64,000 nucleotides of DNA from Celeribacter naphthalenivorans (GTDB lineage: Bacteria > Pseudomonadota > Alphaproteobacteria > Rhodobacterales > Rhodobacteraceae), in contig NZ_JAIVLK010000003.1 in NCBI RefSeq assembly GCF_020524585.1, positions 519,301 to 583,300 on the forward strand, in the 5' to 3' direction. The position numbers and the translations under genes were made by a program. How positions within the stretch are numbered: the first letter of the stretch is position 1; each line of letters opens with the position of its first letter. Below, piece by piece: positions 19,317 to 27,104 of this stretch. Under the pieces are notes generated by a model. The model saw only the letters and a program-made list of their open reading frames with translations, ran no database searches and was not told the DNA's origin.

Positions 19317-19643
19317 ATGATGAAATCACGGGCGAAATATCATCTGGGGCAAGTCGTGCGCCACAGAAAGCACAGCTTTCGCGGTGTTGTCTTCGATGTG
19401 GATGCGATTTTTTCCAACACAGACGAATGGTACGCCGCCATTCCCGAGGATGTGCGCCCCGACAAGGATCAGCCGTTTTATCATCTGCTCGCGGAAAATG
19501 ACCAAAGCTACTACGTGGCGTATGTGTCAGAGCAAAATCTCGTCGCAGATTACTCCGGCGTGCCGGTGGATCATCCCGATCTATCGGATTTGTTCGGCCC
19601 GTTTTGCGATGGATCTTACCCTCTGCACTTTCAGCTCAACTGA
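19317..19643 (+). CDS. hspQ: Heat-shock protein HspQ
   Basis: 108 residues (family usually about 105). Diagnostic segments are AKYHLGQVVRHRKHSFRGVV, FDVDAIFSNTDEWY, DQPFYHLLAEN, YYVAYVSEQNL and the C-terminal FGPFCDGSYPL. HspQ in enterobacteria is a specificity-enhancing factor for Lon and binds hemimethylated DNA. Two adjacent ATG codons (19317 and 19320) could serve as start. I did not find a convincing heat-shock promoter upstream. Confidence 0.93.
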   Translation: MMKSRAKYHLGQVVRHRKHSFRGVVFDVDAIFSNTDEWYAAIPEDVRPDKDQPFYHLLAENDQSYYVAYVSEQNLVADYSGVPVDHPDLSDLFGPFCDGSYPLHFQLN

Positions 19644-19735
19644 GCCGTTTACCCAGAGTTTGCCCCGCATTGGCAGAGGGGCCTTCATGCTTCGCGGGGC
19701 CTTCTAACTCCAAGTGACACCGTGGCGTCAGGCCC

Positions 19736-20233
19736 CTATCGTTTCTGGCCGATGGCCATCCGAAAGCTCAGTTTGTTTTCCCCGTCGATATGAGCGTATT
19801 GCAACTCATGCGCCAATTCACGGATTAGGAACCAGCCAAATCCCCCCTCTGGCAGATCGGCGATGTCGCAATTCAAGTTGGCCTGCAACCCAAGCGGGGG
19901 CTCGCCGCCGGGCATCATATTGCCTTTGTCCGAGATCAGACAATGCAACCCATCGTCGGCTTGCGAGAGACGAATGTCGATCAGACCCTCGGGATCGTCG
20001 GCATAGGCATGTTCGACAATGTTGTTGAGGATTTCGGCCAAGACGATTTCAAGGCTCGCAACCTCGTCGGCGGCCAGACCGTTCGGTTCCAGCCCGTGCT
20101 TGATGGTTTGAAGTCCGCGTCGGACCGCGGCATCCGTCGCTGGCAGGATGAGTCTCAATTCATGCTCTTTCGGTTGGGGACAAACCTCCCAGAAATTCTG
20201 GTAGGCGAGATTTCCCTCAGGACGCATTCGCAA
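19736..20233 (-). CDS. Anti-sigma-factor kinase-like ATPase (RsbW type)
   Basis: 165 residues of the GHKL ATPase fold without a kinase dimerisation domain. The N box is EILNNIVEHAY and the glycine-rich G2 box is in LPEGGFGWFLIRELAHEL. Such proteins (RsbW/SpoIIAB type) bind a sigma factor or other target and phosphorylate a STAS antagonist. The gene overlaps the STAS gene upstream by up to 17 nt, or 11 nt if the second Met is used, so the two are co-translated. No sigma factor or PP2C phosphatase is encoded nearby. Confidence 0.85.
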   Translation of the reverse strand: MRMRPEGNLAYQNFWEVCPQPKEHELRLILPATDAAVRRGLQTIKHGLEPNGLAADEVASLEIVLAEILNNIVEHAYADDPEGLIDIRLSQADDGLHCLISDKGNMMPGGEPPLGLQANLNCDIADLPEGGFGWFLIRELAHELQYAHIDGENKLSFRMAIGQKR

Positions 20234-20561
20234 TCCCCTCGACAGCTGTTGCCACGCTTGTGTGGATGGTGAACACGGTATCCATGCGGGTCAGATGAAA
20301 GACTCGTTGCACCGTCGGATGCAGTGCCGCGAGTTCCAGACGCTGACCATGACGCACGGCCTTCAAGGCGGCGACCACAGCGCCAAGCCCGGAGCTGTCG
20401 AGAAATTCCACATTTTGCAGATCGAGAAGAATACGCGCAGGGCCGCTGTCGCTCAGCGCGCGCATTTCGTCTTTGAACTGGATGGCACAGGCGGCGTCAA
20501 TTCGGTTTTCACCGACGCAAACCACGCGCACGTCATCAAAGTCCTGATGTGTCAGTTTCAT
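20217..20561 (-). CDS. STAS-domain anti-anti-sigma factor
   Basis: 114 residues, a single STAS domain. The phospho-acceptor loop is VEFLDSSGLGAVVAAL, with the conserved Ser pair after Asp. The ATG at 20559-20561 gives MKLTHQDFDD; an 11-residue longer form is possible. The product is the expected phosphorylation substrate and antagonist of the adjacent RsbW-like ATPase. Together they form a minimal partner switch whose output target and dephosphorylating enzyme must be elsewhere in the genome. Confidence 0.88.
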   Translation of the reverse strand: MKLTHQDFDDVRVVCVGENRIDAACAIQFKDEMRALSDSGPARILLDLQNVEFLDSSGLGAVVAALKAVRHGQRLELAALHPTVQRVFHLTRMDTVFTIHTSVATAVEGIANAS

Positions 20562-20704
20562 ATGCCGTACCTTTTTCCTGCGAAGCGCCTGCATCCGAAC
20601 CCTCGACGGATTCCCCGGAAAGCGGAAAAGACGCTGTATTGGGCTTGATCCTAGGGCTGAAATCTTACCAATGGGTTTGCGCCAACAGGAAAATGGAGAA
20701 AATT

Positions 20705-21166
20705 ATGACCGACTATGCGGGTTTGTCTGCGCGCCTCGAGGCGCTTTGTGCGGGAGAAACCGATGAGGTGGCGCTGATGGCGACCGTCGCTTGCGAGGTG
20801 CACCAGTCGGATGATCGGTTCCATTGGACGGGTTTTTATCGTGTTGTCGAAGAAAACCTCTTGAAAATAGGGCCTTACCAAGGTGGCCATGGCTGTCTTG
20901 TGATCCCGTTCTCACGCGGTGTTTGTGGCGCCTGTGCGCGGACGCGTGCGGTGCAACTGGTGCCCGATGTCGAGGCCTTTGAGGGCCATATCGCCTGTGC
21001 CTCCTCGACGCGGTCGGAATTGGTCCTGCCTGTGCAAAATGCGAATGGTGAGCTGTTGGGGGTCTTCGATCTCGACAGCGATCTTCCGGCGGCCTTCACC
21101 GAGGAAGATGCGGAGCAACTGACCCTTATTCTCAATCGGGTTTTTGCCAAGGTGAGCCGGGCATGA
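20705..21166 (+). CDS. msrC: Free methionine-(R)-sulfoxide reductase (GAF domain)
   Basis: 153 residues, one GAF domain. The catalytic cysteines of fRMsr are present: GVCGACARTRAVQLVPDV (two Cys) and HIACASSTRSELVLP (one Cys), with the sulfoxide-binding pocket Trp/Tyr in FHWTGFYRV. The enzyme reduces free Met-R-O using thioredoxin. The start with GGAGA 6 nt upstream is chosen; an ATG four codons earlier is also possible. rluA follows after 12 bp. The window also holds MsrPQ for protein-bound methionine sulfoxide. Confidence 0.93.
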   Translation: MTDYAGLSARLEALCAGETDEVALMATVACEVHQSDDRFHWTGFYRVVEENLLKIGPYQGGHGCLVIPFSRGVCGACARTRAVQLVPDVEAFEGHIACASSTRSELVLPVQNANGELLGVFDLDSDLPAAFTEEDAEQLTLILNRVFAKVSRA

Positions 21167-21178
21167 TAGGCGCCTCTT

Positions 21179-21826
21179 ATGAGTGACGATTACAATCCCC
21201 CGCAAGACCCTCTGGATGTGCTCCATATGGATCATGAAATCCTTGTGGTGAACAAACCCTCGGGGCTTTTGTCCGTGCCGGGCAAGGGCGAGCATCTGGC
21301 CGATTGCCTGATGTCGCGGATTCAGACGGCCTTCCCGGAGGCTTTGCTGATCCACAGGCTGGATCGGGATACCTCTGGCGTGATGGTCTTTGCCCTGACG
21401 CCTCATGCGCAGCGCCACATCGGGCTTCAGTTCGAAAAACGGCAGACCAAGAAAACCTATGTCGCCTGGGTTCATGGGCATATCGCGGAAAAGACCGGCA
21501 TGGTGGACCTGCCGCTGATCGTCGATTGGCCGAACCGTCCGAAACAGATGGTCTGTCACGAGACTGGTAAACCCGCCGTCACCGATTGGCGGGTGGTGCG
21601 CTATCAGGACAATCAAACGCGGGTGCGGTTGATGCCAAAGACAGGCCGTTCGCATCAGCTGCGCGTGCATATGCTGGCGCTTGGGCATCCGATCATGGGC
21701 GATCCGTTTTATGCGACGGGCGAGGCGCGGGACGCTCCGCGCTTGATGTTGCACGCAGAACAGCTACGGTTCCGTCACCCGGATGGCGGCGCGGGGCTGT
21801 CTTTCACGGCGAAATGTCCGTTTTGA
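21179..21826 (+). CDS. rluA: RluA-family pseudouridine synthase
   Basis: 215 residues, catalytic domain only, with no S4 domain. The catalytic Asp lies in LIHRLDRDTSGVMVFA; other motifs are ILVVNKPSGLLSVPGKG, KTYVAWVHG, and RLMPKTGRSHQLRVHMLALGHPI. The short, S4-less form with RLDRDTSG matches RluA, which modifies 23S rRNA U746 and tRNA U32 in E. coli; the exact target here is inferred. Confidence 0.9.
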   Translation: MSDDYNPPQDPLDVLHMDHEILVVNKPSGLLSVPGKGEHLADCLMSRIQTAFPEALLIHRLDRDTSGVMVFALTPHAQRHIGLQFEKRQTKKTYVAWVHGHIAEKTGMVDLPLIVDWPNRPKQMVCHETGKPAVTDWRVVRYQDNQTRVRLMPKTGRSHQLRVHMLALGHPIMGDPFYATGEARDAPRLMLHAEQLRFRHPDGGAGLSFTAKCPF

Positions 21827-21872
21827 CTAATCCCGAGTAAATGTGTCGCGGTTTCCATATCCGGGGTGGAAA

Positions 21873-21903
21873 TTACAAATTTAGAACGTATCTGATTTTG
21901 TAA
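21873..21903. promoter_or_regulatory. Inverted repeat upstream of peroxiredoxin
   Basis: TTACAAA (21873-21879) and TTTGTAA (21897-21903) form a perfect 7-bp inverted repeat with half-site centres 24 bp apart, 27 bp before the start codon. This could be an operator or part of the promoter. No regulator is identified. Confidence 0.3.
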
Positions 21904-21929
21904 ACCACGCACCTATAGAGGAGATGACC

Positions 21930-22577
21930 ATGGGTCTTCGTATCAACGACATCGTTCCGAACTTTACCGCCATGACCGATCAGGGCGAGATCACCTTCCA
22001 CGACTGGATTGGCGACAGCTGGGCGATCCTGTTCTCCCACCCGAAAGATTTCACGCCGGTCTGCACCACCGAATTCGGTGCCGTGGCGCAGCTTGCCGAG
22101 GAATGGGAAAAGCGCGGCACGAAAGTGATCGGCGTCTCTGTGGATGGCGTCGAAGAGCACAAGAGCTGGAAAGGCGATATCGAGAGCTTTGCCGGCACCT
22201 CTGCGGGTTTCCCGATCATTGCCGATACGGATCTCGCAGTGTCCAAAGCCTTTGACATGCTGCCGTCAGAGGCCTACCTGCCCGATGGTCGCACGCCCGC
22301 TCACACCGCGACGGTGCGGTCGGTGTTCATCATTTCCCCGGACAAAAAACTGCAACTCACGATGACCTACCCGATGTCCGTGGGCCGTAACTTTGCCGAG
22401 GTGCTGCGCGCCCTTGATGGTCTGCAAAAAACCTATGGTGTGCCTCTCGCGACGCCTGCGAACTGGACCGTTGGCCAGGATGTAATCGCTGCTCTGTCTT
22501 TGACGGATGAACAGGCCGCCGAGAAATTCGGTGGTGTGGACATCAAGCTGCCGTACCTGCGTTTCGTGAAAGCTTAA
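21930..22577 (+). CDS. 1-Cys peroxiredoxin (Prx6 type)
   Basis: 215 residues. The peroxidatic Cys is in SHPKDFTPVCTTEFGAV; the long C-terminal domain (MTYPMSVGRNFAEVLRALDGLQ, ATPANW) is typical of Prx6-type enzymes. No resolving Cys is seen. The enzyme reduces H2O2 and organic hydroperoxides. The ATG at 21930 has AGAGGAG 6 nt upstream; the ATG at 21924 would overlap that ribosome site and is rejected. A hairpin with six T (22606-22659) follows and doubles as the leader of the next gene. Confidence 0.93.
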   Translation: MGLRINDIVPNFTAMTDQGEITFHDWIGDSWAILFSHPKDFTPVCTTEFGAVAQLAEEWEKRGTKVIGVSVDGVEEHKSWKGDIESFAGTSAGFPIIADTDLAVSKAFDMLPSEAYLPDGRTPAHTATVRSVFIISPDKKLQLTMTYPMSVGRNFAEVLRALDGLQKTYGVPLATPANWTVGQDVIAALSLTDEQAAEKFGGVDIKLPYLRFVKA

Positions 22578-22605
22578 ACCTTTCGGTCAAAAGCCGTTAA
22601 AATCG

Positions 22606-22659
22606 CCCCTGTTCGCCTGTGCCGATCTTTCCTATGGTACGCGTGAACAGGGGTTTTTT
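22606..22659 (+). terminator. Terminator hairpin abutting the next start codon
   Basis: CCCCTGTTC (22606-22614) pairs perfectly with GAACAGGGG (22645-22653) around a 30-nt loop and is followed by six T (22654-22659). The next base starts the ATG of the glycosyltransferase gene. The only possible ribosome site for that gene (AGGGG, 22649-22653) lies in the 3' arm of the stem. Confidence 0.6.
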
Positions 22660-23553
22660 ATGTTTTCAGCACTGCGCCGCACCAAATCTATCTCTCGTAT
22701 TGCGCTTGATCCGCCAAAGGCTTTGCCCGACCGCGAAGGCCTCGCGATTGTCCTGATCGTGCGCGATGAAGAGGCCCATATCGGCGAATGGGCACGGTTT
22801 CACCACAAGGCGGGCGTGCGCCATTTCTACGTTTACGACAACGGGTCGGTGGATGGCACGCTGGTGCAGATCGTGGCCGCTGTCGGCGTCCAGAATGTGA
22901 CCGTTATCCCCTGGTCCCAAAAGCTGCGCGACGGGACTTCGGGTGCAGAGATTCACAATCAAGTGCTGGCCTACGCCCATGCTGTGGCGAATTTCGGCGA
23001 TCAGGTCCGCTGGATGGCCTTTATCGACGTTGATGAATTTCTGGTGCCGAAATCGGGCGAGACGCTGATGGACTGTCTGGCGCATCTGGACGGCGAAGTG
23101 AACATTTCACTGCCTTGGCATATGTTCGGACGCAACGGGTTCGAGGACGCGCCGGAGGGCGGCATCGTCGCCAATTACACGCGCCGCCACCCGGACCCGA
23201 TGAGTCCTTTGAAGGGCATGTGCAATTTCAAGATGATCGTCGATCCGTGCCACGTCACCGCGATGAAAGTGCATTCCATCGAGACGGATGGGGCGACAGT
23301 GAGCGTGAATGACCGGGGCGAGAAAGCCTCTGCCCCGGATCGCAAAAAGCCGGGCTTCTATTCCGCCGATCACATCCAGCTCAATCACTATTACACCCGC
23401 TCGAATGCGGAGTTGATGGCCAAGATCACGCGCGGGTCCAACATGACCCAAGACGCAAACGACCACCTCCGCCGCGTGAGGCGCAAGGTCGATCAGATCG
23501 AGGCGGAAAGCGTCGAGGATCTGGCGGCGAAACGGTGGTTTGAGGGGGCCTGA
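22660..23553 (+). CDS. Glycosyltransferase family 92-like protein
   Basis: 297 residues. AIVLIVRDEEAHIGEWARFHHKAGVRHFYVYDNGSVDGT is the GT-A entry motif and WMAFIDVDEFLVP supplies the DxD metal site. It resembles GT92 (DUF23) proteins that add hexoses to surface polysaccharide. No membrane helix or signal is evident. It converges with a GT2 gene, with only 9 bp between the stops. The acceptor is unknown. Its translation start lies directly after a terminator-like hairpin. Confidence 0.8.
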   Translation: MFSALRRTKSISRIALDPPKALPDREGLAIVLIVRDEEAHIGEWARFHHKAGVRHFYVYDNGSVDGTLVQIVAAVGVQNVTVIPWSQKLRDGTSGAEIHNQVLAYAHAVANFGDQVRWMAFIDVDEFLVPKSGETLMDCLAHLDGEVNISLPWHMFGRNGFEDAPEGGIVANYTRRHPDPMSPLKGMCNFKMIVDPCHVTAMKVHSIETDGATVSVNDRGEKASAPDRKKPGFYSADHIQLNHYYTRSNAELMAKITRGSNMTQDANDHLRRVRRKVDQIEAESVEDLAAKRWFEGA

Positions 23554-23562
23554 GCGCCCCGC

Positions 23563-24552
23563 TCAGTGCCCGGTGGTCTGAACGTAATGCGTCGAGCGCG
23601 TGCCGATCGCGGCCCCCAGTTTTCCGGTATAGTTTCCAGCCCTTTTGGCCAGCCGTATAAACGATTTTTTGGGCGTAAATGGCAAAAGTATAGTGAGGAA
23701 GAGTATTTGTAGAGCTTTTCCGGGAAGTTTTAGAAAGATCTTGTACCGGCTGCTCGGCTTTTCATGAAGCCTGCGCTGGAAATTCGTATTGGCCTGGTCT
23801 CTGGTGCGACGGTATTGATAGATAAAGCTGAGACGCTGGGCGGGAACGGTTTCATAGGCAAAGGCATCCTTGACCCAACCGATGGCGAAGCCACGGTCTT
23901 TGACGTCTTGTTGGAAGCGCGTGTCCTCGCCACCTGAAAACCGCAGGCTCTCATCGAACCAAATGTTTTCATCGCGAAACAAACCTGTTTCTGCAATCCA
24001 GTTGTTCGTGGCGATGACCGCCCGGCCCGGGCTATTGAGCGTGGCGGTATCGGTCGTGCGTGTCTCGCGCTGCTCATAAGAGAAGCGCAGATTGTCATAC
24101 ATAAGTGATTGGAACGCTGTCAGATTTCCCTGACGGGGCGCAATGCGCAGAGGTGCCCCGAGCAACACCGCCTGGCTTTCGCGATACCCCGTGATGAGCG
24201 AGACAAGCCAATCCTGTGCGACGGTTTCATCGTCATCGACAAACACCAGAAGATCGTCGCCCCGTGCGATCGCCTCTTTTGCGGCGCGGTTGCGGCCAAA
24301 GGGGATGCCCGCCTCGGTTTCGAGGACATAGTCGAGCGGTGCGCCATTTGGCAGAACCGGCTGCGCGGCAATGAGGGGCTGGGTGTTTGGGTGCTCGTCG
24401 TTCTCCACGATCAAGCACCGGATATCGCAGTTTTCCGGCAGCTGCATCTGTCCCCAGGAGGCGATCAGCTCGGCGACCATTTTCGGTCGGCGGCGTGTCA
24501 GAGATGCGACGGTGAGGCGAAGATGTTGAGTTCGGCGATTGTGAGGCATCAT
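23563..24552 (-). CDS. Family 2 glycosyltransferase
   Basis: 329 residues. LRLTVASLTRRRPKMVAELIASW opens the GT-A fold; DLLVFVDDDETVAQDW carries the DxD motif and FSGGEDTRFQQDVKDRGF the acceptor-side EDxxxxxR motif. The C-terminal about 70 residues (YKIFLKLPGKALQILFLTIL) are hydrophobic and may be membrane-associated; the underlying DNA at 23640-23720 is visibly A+T-richer than its surroundings. Likely acts on exopolysaccharide or lipid-linked glycan. Two consecutive ATG codons leave the start ambiguous by one codon. Confidence 0.82.
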   Translation of the reverse strand: MMPHNRRTQHLRLTVASLTRRRPKMVAELIASWGQMQLPENCDIRCLIVENDEHPNTQPLIAAQPVLPNGAPLDYVLETEAGIPFGRNRAAKEAIARGDDLLVFVDDDETVAQDWLVSLITGYRESQAVLLGAPLRIAPRQGNLTAFQSLMYDNLRFSYEQRETRTTDTATLNSPGRAVIATNNWIAETGLFRDENIWFDESLRFSGGEDTRFQQDVKDRGFAIGWVKDAFAYETVPAQRLSFIYQYRRTRDQANTNFQRRLHEKPSSRYKIFLKLPGKALQILFLTILLPFTPKKSFIRLAKRAGNYTGKLGAAIGTRSTHYVQTTGH

Positions 24553-24655
24553 TGTCTTCTAAAGCTTGGTCGGGTCTCAGACGCTCTAGCCTTTTTTTGG
24601 CCGGAGACAAAAGCGACCTCACGTCAACAGGGGCTCTTTCGGCGGGTTTCCCCCG

Positions 24656-24684
24656 TTTCCTTTGCTGCCACAAATACTCAAAAA
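24656..24684. repeat. GAGTATTT-type 3'-end motif, copy B
   Basis: On the minus strand, downstream of the pnp terminator, this reads GAGTATTTGTGGCAGCAAAG. It matches copies A (9912-9942) and C (36165-36189). Confidence 0.55.
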
Positions 24685-24705
24685 GCCCCGCCAATGGCGG
24701 GGCTT
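24680..24705 (-). terminator. Intrinsic terminator of pnp
   Basis: On the minus strand a 10-bp stem (AAGCCCCGCC at 24683-24692 with GGCGGGGCTT at 24696-24705, loop of 3) is followed by a T tract (complement of A at 24680-24684), 27 bp after the pnp stop. Confidence 0.85.
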
Positions 24706-24731
24706 CTCTATGTTTCGAAAAGAGGAGGCGA

Positions 24732-26864
24732 TTACTCGGCCTCTTCCTCTTTCTTGACCTCTTCGCCGGTCTCCTGATCGACCATCTTCATGCCAAGGCG
24801 CACCTTGCCACGGTCGTCGAAGCCCAGAAGTTTCACGTAAACTTCCTGACCTTCTTTCAGAACATCCGACGGGTGGTTCAGGCGACGGTTCTCGATCTGA
24901 GACACGTGCACCAGACCGTCACGCTTGCCAAAGAAGTTCACGAAAGCGCCGAAATCGACGAGTTTCACGACCTTGCCTTTGTAGACCATGCCTTCTTCCG
25001 GCTCGGCCACGATGGAGTAGATCATGTCGTAGGCTTTCTGAATCGCTTCACCATTGGCGGAGGCGATTTTGATGATGCCTTCGTCGTTGATGTCGACTTT
25101 CGCGCCAGAGGTTTCGACGATCTCGCGGATCACTTTACCGCCGGAGCCGATCACTTCACGGATCTTGTCGGTCGGGATCTGCATGGTCTCGATGCGCGGA
25201 GCATGGGCGGAGAATTCGCCAGCACCCGAAAGCGCTTTGTTCATCTCGCCAAGGATGTGCATGCGGCCCTCTTTGGCCTGAGCCAGAGCTTGCTTCATGA
25301 TCTCGGGCGTGATGCCAGCGACCTTGATGTCCATTTGCAGGGACGTGATGCCGTTCTCGGTGCCTGCGACTTTAAAGTCCATGTCGCCGAGGTGATCTTC
25401 GTCGCCCAGAATGTCGGTCAGGATCGCGAATTCGCCATCGTCTTCGAGCACGAGGCCCATGGCCACACCCGCGACAGCGGACTTGAGCGGCACACCAGCG
25501 TCCATCATCGACAGGGAGCCGCCACAGACGGAAGCCATCGAGGAGGAGCCGTTCGATTCGGTGATCTCGGAGACCACGCGGATCGTGTAGGGGAAGTCGG
25601 TGGCGGCGGGCAGAACGGCCTGAAGGGCGCGCCATGCCAGTTTGCCGTGACCGATTTCACGACGACCCGGGGAGCCGACACGACCGACTTCACCGACCGA
25701 ATACGGCGGGAAGTTGTAGTGCAGCAGGAAGTTGGAGCGGAAGTTGCCATGCAGCGCGTCGATGATCTGCTCATCGTCGCCGGTGCCGAGCGTGGTCACG
25801 ACGAGGCCCTGAGTTTCACCGCGGGTGAACAGAGCGGAGCCGTGAGTACGCGGCAGAAGACCGGTTTCGCAAACGATCGGACGCACCTGATCGAGGGCAC
25901 GGCCATCGATGCGCTTGCCTTCTTTCACGACAGTCGAGCGCAGCACGTTGGATTCGAGTTTCTTGAGCGCGGAACCGAGGTTCTCGTCTTCAAGCTGCTC
26001 TTCGGTGAGACCGGCTTTGATCGCTTCTTTGGCGGCAGCAACGGCGGCCACGCGCTCTTGCTTGTCGAGGATCGAATAGGCCTCTTTCATGGAGGCTTCG
26101 CCAGCGGCTTTCACCACGTTGTAGAGCTCGGAATAATCCGGAGCGGCGAAGTCGAACGGCTCTTTCGCGGACTCTTCGGCCAGATCGATGATCAGGTCGA
26201 TGACCGGCTGGATTTGCTCATGCGCAAAGGTCACAGCGCCGAGCATTTCGTCCTCGGACAGCTCGTAAGCCTCGGATTCCACCATCATAACGGCGTCTTT
26301 GGTGCCGGCGACAACGAGATCCAGACGCTGGTCCGGGTTGTTGCGCAGCTGGTCCATGTCGTCCACGGTCGGGTTCAGGATGTATTCGCCATCCTCGAAG
26401 CCCACGCGGGCGCCAGCGATCGGACCCATGAAGGGCGCGCCGGAAATGGTCAGGGCCGCAGAAGCCGCGATCATCGCGACGATGTCCGGGTCGTTGACCA
26501 GATCGTGCGACAGAACAGTACACATCACCAGAACTTCGTTTTTGAAGCCGGGGACGAAGAGCGGGCGGATCGGACGGTCGATCAGACGCGCGGTGAGCGT
26601 CTCTTTTTCCGTCGGACGGGCCTCGCGTTTGAAGAAGCCACCCGGAATTTTACCGGCGGCGTAGTATTTCTCTTGGTAGTGCACGGTCAGCGGAAAGAAA
26701 TCCTGCCCCGGCTTTTGTTGCTTGGCGAAGGTGACGTTGGCCATCACGGAGGTTTCACCAAGGGTGGCGATGACGGTGCCATCGGCCTGACGGGCAACCT
26801 TGCCCGTTTCCAGCGTGAGGGTTTCTTCGCCCCACTGGATCGATTTTTTCACTTCGTTGAACAT
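24732..26864 (-). CDS. pnp: Polyribonucleotide nucleotidyltransferase
   Basis: 710 residues with the full PNPase layout: first RNase PH domain (about 1-230), linking alpha domain, second RNase PH domain (about 310-550; [33 protein letters not shown] and the catalytic [17 protein letters not shown]), KH (about 553-615; [15 protein letters not shown]) and S1 (about 620-695). It degrades RNA 3' to 5' by phosphorolysis within the degradosome. It lies about 4 kb from rpsO on the same strand instead of next to it. Confidence 0.98.
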   Translation of the reverse strand: MFNEVKKSIQWGEETLTLETGKVARQADGTVIATLGETSVMANVTFAKQQKPGQDFFPLTVHYQEKYYAAGKIPGGFFKREARPTEKETLTARLIDRPIRPLFVPGFKNEVLVMCTVLSHDLVNDPDIVAMIAASAALTISGAPFMGPIAGARVGFEDGEYILNPTVDDMDQLRNNPDQRLDLVVAGTKDAVMMVESEAYELSEDEMLGAVTFAHEQIQPVIDLIIDLAEESAKEPFDFAAPDYSELYNVVKAAGEASMKEAYSILDKQERVAAVAAAKEAIKAGLTEEQLEDENLGSALKKLESNVLRSTVVKEGKRIDGRALDQVRPIVCETGLLPRTHGSALFTRGETQGLVVTTLGTGDDEQIIDALHGNFRSNFLLHYNFPPYSVGEVGRVGSPGRREIGHGKLAWRALQAVLPAATDFPYTIRVVSEITESNGSSSMASVCGGSLSMMDAGVPLKSAVAGVAMGLVLEDDGEFAILTDILGDEDHLGDMDFKVAGTENGITSLQMDIKVAGITPEIMKQALAQAKEGRMHILGEMNKALSGAGEFSAHAPRIETMQIPTDKIREVIGSGGKVIREIVETSGAKVDINDEGIIKIASANGEAIQKAYDMIYSIVAEPEEGMVYKGKVVKLVDFGAFVNFFGKRDGLVHVSQIENRRLNHPSDVLKEGQEVYVKLLGFDDRGKVRLGMKMVDQETGEEVKKEEEAE

Positions 26865-26880
26865 TCAGCGTATCCTGTTT

Positions 26881-26911
26881 GGGAGCCCTCGCGAGCCCTC
26901 TCGCGTCTCCC
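26881..26911 (-). promoter_or_regulatory. pnp 5'-leader stem-loop
   Basis: A nested stem lies 17-47 nt upstream of the pnp start: GGGAG (26881-26885) with CTCCC (26907-26911), enclosing CGCGAG (26890-26895) with CTCGCG (26900-26905), loop of 4. In E. coli PNPase represses its own synthesis through an RNase III-cut leader hairpin; a similar role here is inference. Confidence 0.45.
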
Positions 26912-27055
26912 GTTTTGCGTGGCGGCCCCATTGCCGCCGACCCCATATCTTACTTTCACAACGCCGGGGTCTTTTGCGTTACGTCTCAGATGGGGCCCGC
27001 ATACAGGAAAATGCGCTCTGCGCCAAGTCGCGAGTTTTGGGGAGGCGTAAATGAA

Positions 27056-27079
27056 ACGGGCGACCCGAAGGCCGCCCGT
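27056..27079 (-). terminator. Terminator of putP
   Basis: ACGGGCGACC (27056-27065) pairs with GGCCGCCCGT (27070-27079) with one mismatch and a CGAA loop. In the putP direction it is followed by TTCATTT. It lies 25 bp after the putP stop. Confidence 0.6.
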
Positions 27080-27104
27080 ATGGTGTGGTCTCGATGTGCC
27101 GGGG

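Noticed and set aside
19672..19700. Terminator after hspQ (GCCCCGC/GCGGGGC)
   Set aside because: The loop is 15 nt with competing pairings and no T tract follows in either direction.
24552..27050. 832-codon open frame opposite pnp
   Set aside because: Complementary to a complete PNPase. Long antisense frames are expected in high-GC biased genes; no ribosome site or family match.
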